The position numbers and the translations under genes were made by a program. Shown here piece after piece: positions 1-5,227 of a DNA stretch of 5,227 nt. The DNA is from an uncultured Acidobacteriota bacterium. Lineage in GTDB: Bacteria; Acidobacteriota; JAAYUB01. The notes below the pieces were generated by a model that was not told the DNA's origin, did not search any database, and was given only the letters and a program-made list of their open reading frames with translations. Location: the NCBI GenBank assembly GCA_937925645.1, contig CALAMB010000441.1, positions 1 through 5,227 of the forward strand, read 5' to 3'. Every line of letters begins with the position of its first letter. Within the stretch, counting starts at the first letter, position 1.

Positions 1-2130
1 GGGATTGGCGGTGGTGGCGGTGCCGCCGTCACCGAAGGTCCAGGCCCGGCTGGCGATGGTGCCGTCGCTGTCGGTGCTGGTGTCGGCAAAGGTGGCGACC
101 AGCTCGTTGACGGCGAAGGTGAAGTTGGCCACGGGCGGGTTGTTCGTGGTGCCGCCACCCACGGTCACGGTGTGGAATTCCGTTTCCAGATTCAATCCGG
201 TGACCACCACGGTGACCGAGCCGGAGGTGAAGCCATGGCTAATGGTGGCGACGCCGGACGTGTTGGTGTAGCCGGTGTAGACCGTGGACCCCTGGTTCAA
301 GGAAACCAGCGCGCCGGCGACGGCCGCGCCGCTCGCGGTGACCGTGGTGGAGAAGGCGGTGCCGCTTGAGACCGCCGTGTTGCTCAGGGTGATGGCCTTG
401 GGGGCGGCGGTGCGCACCAGCAGGCTGGCGTCACCGAAGACGGTCCAGGTCTTGAGGGTGTCGAGGTCGTCGCTGGCGGAGCTCTCGGCGTACATCAGCA
501 CCATGGCGTTGGTGGTGATGCTGCCGAAGCAGGTCTTGCCGTAGGTGGTGCTGGTGCCGTTGCCGGGGTTGGTGGAGTAGTTGTACCCGCCGGTGAGCAG
601 GTCGTTCATATAGTCCTGACCCCGCATGGGCGGCTGCCACGGCTGGTTGATGGTGGACATGATGGTGGCCACCGCGCCGCCGCCGCTCTTGCGCAGCCAG
701 CGCTCGGCGAAGCACTCGGTGGTCTTGTGGAACGTGCCGTTCACGCACGCCACCGAGAAGATGACCGGCAGCATGTCGCCGTTGGTCAGGGAGCTGATGT
801 TCGTGGTGCTGAACCCGGAGGTCACCCAGCTCGTGTCGGAGCCGTGGCCGCAATAGTTGATCACGCTCAGGCCGGCGTTGATGGCGTTGGCCACGGTGGT
901 GGCGGTGGGACTGCCGTACGCCTCGGTGACGCTGGTGTAGGTGTAAGGGAGCAGCTTGTTTTCCTTGATGATGTCGATGTGGGCGTAGTCGATTTCGCCG
1001 TCGTCGCCGATCCCGGACCCCTCGCTGGAGCCGATGCCCAGCCCCTTGGGGTACCAGGTGCCGCTGGTGGCCTTTTCGTAGGTGATGGCCTTGTTGATCA
1101 TGGTGGTCACTTCAGTGGTGCTGGCGGCGGGGAAGCGGCCGATGATCAGGTCAGGGTAGTTGTCGGAGCCGGCCACGCAGCCCAGCATGGGGTCGGTGGG
1201 GGCGCTGGAGCTGGTGCCGAGATCGGACTTGATGTCCGCCCAGTCGCCGACGAGCTGCACATAGAGCAGGTTCGGATTGGCGGCGTAGGCGGTCTGGATC
1301 GTGGTCTTGACGTTGGTGCCGGTGGCCACCTGCTGGGTGCTCACCTTGAAGCCCTTCTGGCGTTTCCAGGTGATATACGGCTGGATGGCGGTGGCGTCGC
1401 GGCTGGTGTAGATGACCAGCATCTCGCCGATATCATTCAGTTCGTTGGCGAACTTGAGGTCGTCGGCCTGGCGGTTGTAGTTGATGAACAGCGAGCTGTA
1501 CATGCTGTCCATTTCCCGGACCAGGCGCTTCGGCTGGACGGGCAGGGGATTGATGCTGTCTTCCGCCTCTTCGGGCACCAGGACCACGCGGATTGTCTGG
1601 TGCACTTTCAGCAGGCCGGTCCGGGGCAGGTATTGGAACGGGTGGACAAAAACCGTCAACCCGCGGACGTCGCGGAAGATGAACGGATCGGTGATCCGGG
1701 TGATCTCCTCGGGATAGACCTTGAGCGCCTGGGCGTGCGGGTCGGTCCAGTAGGGGATCGAGGCGGGGTTCTGGTTGCGGTAAATCACGCCCTTGGAGGG
1801 GAGCATGGGATGATCTAGGGGGACAAGATCGAAGTCGGCGTCCAGGACCTCGACGCTGTAGTTGCCCTCGGCGGGCAACTGGACCGTGGCGCTGAGGATT
1901 GGCAATTCGGCATAGCCGCGCTGCCGGGTCCAGACACTGCCGTCGAAAACGAGCTTGGAGTAGGTCTGGTTGTTGGCCTGAATTGATTCGACGCTGTAGT
2001 CGCCCAGCTCGAAGGTCAGCACGAGCCAGCCTTCGTCGCTCCACGACACGTTGTAGCCCCGGTTGGCGAAGCCGAGACCGGCGGTCAGTGCGAGCAGCAT
2101 CAGGACAATCGCGAAACGTTTTACACGCAT
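1..2130 (-). CDS. Secreted gingipain-like cysteine peptidase, family C25, with Ig-like and PKD domains (3' end beyond window)
   Basis: Predicted secreted endopeptidase cleaving after basic residues. The frame is open for 710 codons from the ATG at 2128-2130 to the window edge, so the C-terminus is missing. Seen in order: Sec signal peptide (basic MRVKR start, hydrophobic stretch, likely cleavage after GFA at residue 22); C25 propeptide (about 23-220, with the typical VHPFQYLPRTGLLKVH stretch); caspase-like catalytic domain (about 235-573) with His429 in NYCGHGSDTSW, Cys462 in SVACVNGTF, Trp498 before PMRGQDYMN, and closing WTVFGDASLLVRT; C25-type Ig-like domain (about 578-658); start of a PKD domain (from about 667, motif WTFGDGG at 697-703). 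Asp381 aligns with the RgpB S1-pocket Asp163, and Arg220 in INYNR aligns with the RgpB processing site, so autoprocessing is likely (inference). GGAGG five bases before the ATG supports the start. Export beyond the periplasm, for example by type IX secretion, cannot be judged because the C-terminus is absent. Confidence 0.95.
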   Translation of the reverse strand, partial: MRVKRFAIVLMLLALTAGLGFANRGYNVSWSDEGWLVLTFELGDYSVESIQANNQTYSKLVFDGSVWTRQRGYAELPILSATVQLPAEGNYSVEVLDADFDLVPLDHPMLPSKGVIYRNQNPASIPYWTDPHAQALKVYPEEITRITDPFIFRDVRGLTVFVHPFQYLPRTGLLKVHQTIRVVLVPEEAEDSINPLPVQPKRLVREMDSMYSSLFINYNRQADDLKFANELNDIGEMLVIYTSRDATAIQPYITWKRQKGFKVSTQQVATGTNVKTTIQTAYAANPNLLYVQLVGDWADIKSDLGTSSSAPTDPMLGCVAGSDNYPDLIIGRFPAASTTEVTTMINKAITYEKATSGTWYPKGLGIGSSEGSGIGDDGEIDYAHIDIIKENKLLPYTYTSVTEAYGSPTATTVANAINAGLSVINYCGHGSDTSWVTSGFSTTNISSLTNGDMLPVIFSVACVNGTFHKTTECFAERWLRKSGGGAVATIMSTINQPWQPPMRGQDYMNDLLTGGYNYSTNPGNGTSTTYGKTCFGSITTNAMVLMYAESSASDDLDTLKTWTVFGDASLLVRTAAPKAITLSNTAVSSGTAFSTTVTASGAAVAGALVSLNQGSTVYTGYTNTSGVATISHGFTSGSVTVVVTGLNLETEFHTVTVGGGTTNNPPVANFTFAVNELVATFADTSTDSDGTIASRAWTFGDGGTATTANP

Positions 2131-2340
2131 TCCAACCTCCCGTGAGAAATAAAGGTCGAATAAATGGAGTCCAGCGGCCCGCCGCCCGACAGAGCGGGGC
2201 AAGCCGCGAGGCCATGATGCGGAGTCGCGGAGCGCGTCTCCGGCACGATGTCAGAAAAACGGTGGCCGCTGTGATCGGGCGGCCGGACGCTTTCAGGAGA
2301 GTCAGTCATTGGAGCTGCTAAACCCACACCCGCTACCAAT
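2131..2340 (-). other. 5' leader region of the C25 peptidase gene, no gene seen
   Basis: About 210 bases of mainly GC-rich sequence lie between the AT-rich island and the peptidase start. I saw no conserved riboswitch core, no tRNA-like fold and no convincing upstream gene. A minus-strand reading frame from a TTG at 2339 overlaps the peptidase start by ten bases, but its 72-residue product is low-complexity and lacks a ribosome binding site. Part of this stretch is probably the untranslated leader of the peptidase mRNA (inference). Confidence 0.4.
2136..2140 (-). promoter_or_regulatory. Shine-Dalgarno site of the C25 peptidase gene
   Basis: On the minus strand GGAGG is followed by the five-base spacer TTGGA and then ATG. 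The ATG opens directly into a signal peptide, so this site fixes the start codon of the peptidase gene. Confidence 0.85.
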
Positions 2341-2450
2341 CAAGAAAAATCAATGGACAGTTGTATACAAAGTAGGGATAGCGGCGTTTTGTATGAATAG
2401 TATTTCAAATTTCACGATTTTTTTTCTTCATCTAAATGTTCAGATTGTGG
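2341..2450. promoter_or_regulatory. AT-rich island, probable promoter region of the C25 peptidase gene
   Basis: This stretch is strikingly AT-rich against GC-rich surroundings. It contains an eight-base T run (A run on the minus strand) at 2418-2425, the perfect palindrome TTGTATACAA at 2361-2370 and a second TTGTAT at 2389-2394. On the minus strand it lies upstream of the peptidase leader, where a promoter is expected, and the A run could act as an UP-like element. A TTGAAA is readable at 2408-2403 on the minus strand, but no good -10 box sits at normal spacing. I therefore call a promoter region and not a defined promoter. It could also serve a plus-strand transcript. Confidence 0.4.
2361..2370. 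promoter_or_regulatory. Perfect 10-bp palindrome, possible operator
   Basis: TTGTATACAA reads identically on both strands and lies inside the AT-rich island upstream of the peptidase gene. Its size and place suit a dimeric regulator half-site pair, but short AT-rich palindromes arise by chance and no matching regulator is in the window. The flanking bases do not extend the symmetry. Confidence 0.25.
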
Positions 2451-2780
2451 GTGGGTCTTGAAATGTCCGTCTCGCGTCGGTGTGAACGGGTGGTGCCTGT
2501 TTTTGCCACGAGGCGAAGGCGCGGTGCGGATCGTTCAGTTGCTTCCGAAATCCTGCCGGGTGGCGGGGGGCTGTTTCACCGGTTTCTGCCGGCCCGGTTG
2601 CCACCCCAACTTCGACCGTCACAATCAGTCCGTGCACGGCGAAAGCGGCCCGGCCGCGCCGGGCGATTCCAGTTGCGATCCAAACGGTGTGCCGAAGCAC
2701 ATGCCGAGGGGACGGGAACGGGAATTCCCGACCGTCGCACGTTGATTCCGGCTGCGGCGGCTTGAGGAAGAAAGAGGAAC
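2451..2780. other. GC-rich intergenic stretch without a convincing gene
   Basis: This holds short overlapping reading frames on both strands but none with a recognisable domain. The best of them is a 95-codon plus-strand frame at 2458-2745 with seven cysteines and only a mild excess of G+C at third codon positions. Two symmetric elements are present: a 7-bp GC-only stem with a 3-base loop (2648-2654 with 2658-2664) and the palindrome at 2711-2736. No RNA gene or mobile-element end was recognised. Confidence 0.4.
2711..2736. repeat. Nested inverted repeat around a 12-bp perfect palindrome
   Basis: The core CGGGAATTCCCG (2719-2730) is a perfect 12-bp palindrome. It is flanked by a second matching pair, GACGG at 2711-2715 and CCGTC at 2732-2736, separated from the core by three bases on the left and one on the right. 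It could be a protein-binding site or the base of an RNA hairpin. It lies between the terminator of the cytochrome gene and the AT-rich island. Function unknown. Confidence 0.35.
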
Positions 2781-2783
2781 AAG

Positions 2784-2811
2784 GGGATTCTCACGGGTGC
2801 GTGAGAATCCC
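2784..2811 (-). terminator. Rho-independent-type terminator of the cytochrome gene
   Basis: A perfect 11-bp inverted repeat (GGGATTCTCAC at 2784-2794, GTGAGAATCCC at 2801-2811) with a six-base loop begins about 95 bases after the TAG of the cytochrome gene. On the minus strand the stem is followed by a pyrimidine-rich tract, CTTGTTCCTCTTTCTTCC, which is T-rich but interrupted. That makes a plausible though not ideal intrinsic terminator for minus-strand transcription. A second small hairpin (CCACG at 2810-2814, CGTGG at 2819-2823) abuts it and shares two bases, so the two folds might compete. The terminator would separate the cytochrome transcript from the peptidase gene. Confidence 0.65.
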
Positions 2812-2905
2812 ACGACAGCGTGGCGACTAAAAACTGTGAACCATTCGCCTTCGCGTCGTGGCGCCTGAGCGCGCGAGGGACGGACGCGCCGGCGCCCCCG
2901 GCCGC

Positions 2906-5227
2906 CTACCGGGGCGGACGGCCGCGGCCGAGGGTGATGTAGAAGCGCCCGCCCACCTGGGCCGGATCGCCCGGGTAGCCCAGCGACTTGAAGTCGAGCC
3001 GCTGCTTGACGTCGGGGTAGATCTTGCGCCGGTGCTCCGGCAGGTCGATGCCCGCCGCGCCCTGGTGGCAGCGGCCGCAGGCGACGGCCTCCGTGGAGTG
3101 GCAGTCGGTGCAGCCCAGCGCCTGCGGCGCGGCGACCACGCCGTGATGGATGCCCGAGTACATCCGCGTTTCGACGAAGCCGTACGTGCCCGAGTAGGGC
3201 AGGCCCACCGCCTTCATCCCTTCGGCGATGGCGCCGGACCAGTCGAAGCGGACCCAGTAGTCGGACAGGAACCGCGGCATGGCCAGCGTCTTGTTCTCGG
3301 TGTCGTACGGCTGCACGGCGGTATGCAGCTTGAACGGGAAGATCCGCGCGGCCGGGTTGCGCTTCTCGCCCACGGGCGCGTTGAGCACCACGGGGGCGGA
3401 CGGGTCGATGGTGTCGCCCAGGAGCGCCGCGTGGCGGGTGCCGTCGAACCAGAGGTAAACCGGGGCTAGGTTCTTGCCCCAGGTGAGCGCGCCGAACCGC
3501 TTGTCGTAGGCGGGCATGCCCAGACTGTCCGCGGTCTCAGGCCGGTCCTGGCCGGCCTGGGAGTAGTCCCGCCGCAGCAGGGTGGGCGTCTCGCGGGCGA
3601 AGGCGGGGATGTGGCACGTCTCGCAGGCGATGGCCCGGACGTGGTCGTCGAGGTGCCGGGAGAGCGGTCCCGCCACGCCGTGCGGCGTGGGGCCGTGGCA
3701 TCGGCCGCACTCGACGCGGCCCTCCACCGCCGGCGCGCTCAGGGACATTCCGGCGATCCGGTGCTGGGTCACCGTGTGGCAGTTCTGGCAGCGCATGTTC
3801 AGGGCGCCCATGTGGACGTCGAATTCCGGTTTGGGTTTGGCCAGGACGGGCTCCAGGTCTCCGTGCTTGGCGTTGGTGGCGCCGCCGCTGTGGAAGTGGC
3901 AGGAGCCGCACGCCTGCCGCGACGGGCGCCCCACCTGGCGGGCCACGGCCGCCAGGTCCACGCCCGCCGCCGGGAATCCGGCCTTGAGCGGATCCTTCCG
4001 GTAGGCGCCGGTGGTGTCGTGGCAGACGAGGCAGTCGATGTTGGCCGGGTCGCCGAAATCGAACTCCTTGCCCATCTCGCCGTAGCCGATGTGGCAGGCG
4101 GCGCACTGCTGCATGTTGGGGGCGATGGCGATGCAGTAGTTGTTCACCATCAGGGTGAGGCTGATGTCCTTCCGGTGCTCGTACCCGGCCAGCGTGGGCG
4201 AGAAGCCCTGCCAGCGCCAGTGGGCGGTGCCCAGCAGGTCCTGGCCCACCTTCGGATGGCAGCTCAGGCAGGAGCGGGTCACGTCCTGCGGCGTGGGCGT
4301 GGCGCCGAGACTGACGAGGCGGGCGTGGTCCGGCGTCCACGGATGGTGGCACGCGTTGCAGCCGGTGGGCGCGGCGGCGGGCTTGAGCTGGCGCTCGTGG
4401 CAGCCGATGCACTGGCGGTGGTACGCGCCCTTGAGGCCGATGCGCGACGGATCGTCGGCCTCGCCGGGCTGGGCGTGGCAGCGGGCGCAGCTCTGGGGCG
4501 GCCGGTCGGCCAGGTCGTCATGGCAGTCGGCGCACGGGCCGCCCAGGCGGACCTCCATCATGGCGTGCAGGGCCTTGAGATCCTCACCCACGCGGTCGTC
4601 CTCGCTCATGGCGTACCGATGGTGGCACACCGCGCAGTCGCCGCCGGTGATCTCGTCGTGGATCCGGTGGGCGAATCCCACCGGCTCGTAATCATCCACC
4701 CCCGAGTTCAGCGCGGAGCTGTTCAGCAGGTAGAAGTTCTTGTAAGCCGACGGACGGTGGGGATAAGCCACCGCCGGTGCCGCCTGGGTCACTTCAGGCC
4801 GGGCGGCCTGGACCCGCTGGATCTCCGTCACCGTGCGGATCGTGGAGCTGATAGCCTCCTCGTGCACCACGCTGTAGAGCAGGACGAAGACCAGCAGGAA
4901 GACGATGCCCGCGCCGCGGATCACCCAGGTCCAGAACGGGGTGACGGTCTTTTCGCGTTCTTCCTGCATCCGGACCAGTTGCTCCGGACTCACCGGCATG
5001 TAGCCGGGCAGGATGGGGAAGTAGGTGACGAAGAACCGGTAACAGAACAGGATGCTCGAGACGATGGCCGCCGTCATGGCGATCTCGCCCACCGACGGGA
5101 AGTAGGCCCGCTCGGAGTAGGGAGGATTGTAGCCCACCAGGAACACGTTGATCCGGTTGAGCACCACGCCGAAGATGATCAGCGAGGCGGTGAAGAACAG
5201 CCAGCCCATGGACCGCCGCACCGCCGG
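2906..5227 (-). CDS. NrfD-type membrane domain fused to a 14-haem cytochrome c (class III block plus octahaem tetrathionate reductase-like core); 5' end beyond window
   Basis: Predicted membrane-anchored quinone-linked multihaem cytochrome. The frame stays open through the right edge (codons Pro-Ala precede the GTG at 5221) and ends at TAG 2906-2908, so the start is missing. Residues are numbered from that GTG. Residues 1-72 match the C-terminal end of NrfD/HybB/HmcC subunits (VVLNRINVFLVGYNPP, then YFPSVGEIAMT), with helices at about 6-28 and 45-67. A further helix is at 97-118, then a linker to about 180. Haem sites 1-5 (196, 230, 245, 271, 288) form a class III block with FAHRIH before site 1 and CXXCHH at sites 1 and 5. 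Sites 6-13 (318, 373, 397, 438, 478, 505, 533, 704) match the octahaem tetrathionate reductase family: AHWRW, NNYCIAI, CHIGYG, DCLVCHDTTGAY, PFKLHTAVQPYD, GLPYSGTYGFVET. Site 14 (715) is extra. Twenty-three other histidines follow residue 118, enough for bis-His ligation. The true substrate is unknown: OTR enzymes reduce tetrathionate, nitrite and hydroxylamine in vitro. The partner iron-sulfur subunit expected for NrfD systems would lie outside the window. Confidence 0.93.
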   Translation of the reverse strand, partial: PAVRRSMGWLFFTASLIIFGVVLNRINVFLVGYNPPYSERAYFPSVGEIAMTAAIVSSILFCYRFFVTYFPILPGYMPVSPEQLVRMQEEREKTVTPFWTWVIRGAGIVFLLVFVLLYSVVHEEAISSTIRTVTEIQRVQAARPEVTQAAPAVAYPHRPSAYKNFYLLNSSALNSGVDDYEPVGFAHRIHDEITGGDCAVCHHRYAMSEDDRVGEDLKALHAMMEVRLGGPCADCHDDLADRPPQSCARCHAQPGEADDPSRIGLKGAYHRQCIGCHERQLKPAAAPTGCNACHHPWTPDHARLVSLGATPTPQDVTRSCLSCHPKVGQDLLGTAHWRWQGFSPTLAGYEHRKDISLTLMVNNYCIAIAPNMQQCAACHIGYGEMGKEFDFGDPANIDCLVCHDTTGAYRKDPLKAGFPAAGVDLAAVARQVGRPSRQACGSCHFHSGGATNAKHGDLEPVLAKPKPEFDVHMGALNMRCQNCHTVTQHRIAGMSLSAPAVEGRVECGRCHGPTPHGVAGPLSRHLDDHVRAIACETCHIPAFARETPTLLRRDYSQAGQDRPETADSLGMPAYDKRFGALTWGKNLAPVYLWFDGTRHAALLGDTIDPSAPVVLNAPVGEKRNPAARIFPFKLHTAVQPYDTENKTLAMPRFLSDYWVRFDWSGAIAEGMKAVGLPYSGTYGFVETRMYSGIHHGVVAAPQALGCTDCHSTEAVACGRCHQGAAGIDLPEHRRKIYPDVKQRLDFKSLGYPGDPAQVGGRFYITLGRGRPPR

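Noticed and set aside
727..1818. Long plus-strand open frame (363 codons)
   Set aside because: It is antisense to the C25 peptidase, which has a verified signal peptide, domain order and catalytic motifs. The plus-strand product is low-complexity (Gly, Val, Asp, Ala) and arises from the strong third-position bias of the true gene.
1433..2215. Minus-strand frame of 260 codons overlapping the peptidase start
   Set aside because: Same strand but a different frame from the peptidase. The product is Arg/Pro-rich, without domains, and typical of an out-of-frame reading of a GC-rich gene.
2121..2339. Upstream 72-codon frame overlapping the peptidase start, possible translational coupling
   Set aside because: It begins with TTG, has no ribosome binding site and no recognisable product. 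The peptidase has its own good GGAGG site.
2411..2430. Eight-base T run as the tail of a plus-strand terminator
   Set aside because: No stable stem precedes it on the plus strand, and there is no plus-strand gene upstream for it to end.
2648..2664. GC-only stem of 7 bp with a 3-base loop as a terminator
   Set aside because: No T-rich tract follows on either strand, and such stems are frequent by chance in GC-rich DNA.
3537..4412. Minus-strand frame of 291 codons inside the cytochrome gene
   Set aside because: Shifted reading of the haem-rich gene. The Arg/Pro/His-rich product lacks CXXCH motifs, while the main frame carries fourteen.
5219..5221. GTG as start codon of the cytochrome gene
   Set aside because: The frame remains open to the window edge, and the residues from here on match the interior of an NrfD domain. 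The real start must lie outside the window.

Overview
This 5,227-base window is GC-rich and holds two protein-coding genes, both read on the minus strand and both cut by a window edge. About 775 bases of non-coding DNA separate them. No RNA gene, mobile element or CRISPR array was seen. The gene content (a multihaem respiratory cytochrome fused to an NrfD-type membrane domain, and a secreted gingipain-like protease carrying a PKD domain) fits a GC-rich anaerobic or facultative bacterium. Acidobacteriota, Aminicenantes-like lineages or a related environmental clade are plausible, but this is an impression from gene content and composition. Nothing in the window fixes the taxonomy.

Right part (2906-5227, minus strand): the 3' part of a very large gene. 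Its visible product starts inside the last membrane helices of an NrfD/HybB/HmcC-type quinone-reactive subunit, passes through one more transmembrane helix, and continues into a periplasmic part with 14 CXXCH haem c sites. The first five sites form a class III (cytochrome c3/HmcA-like) block. The next eight match the octahaem tetrathionate reductase (OTR) family, and a ninth haem site is appended after that core. This looks like a single-polypeptide link between the quinone pool and a periplasmic multihaem reductase or electron conduit, and it is the most unusual item in the window.

Middle (2131-2905): a factor-independent-terminator-like hairpin lies just downstream of the cytochrome gene. 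It is followed by a GC-rich stretch with a few palindromes and then a sharply AT-rich island (about 2341-2450) that probably contains the promoter of the protease gene. The terminator and island suggest that the two genes are separate transcription units.

Left part (1-2130, minus strand): the first 710 codons of a secreted family C25 (gingipain-type) cysteine peptidase. It has a Sec signal peptide, a C25 propeptide, a caspase-like catalytic domain with conserved His and Cys, an Ig-like domain and the start of a PKD domain that runs off the window. The frame was checked codon by codon and contains no stop. The Asp/His/Cys spacing equals that of Porphyromonas gingivalis RgpB as recalled, and an Arg lies where RgpB is processed. 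This suggests a self-activating protease that cleaves after basic residues, probably Arg. No functional link between the two genes can be shown from the window.
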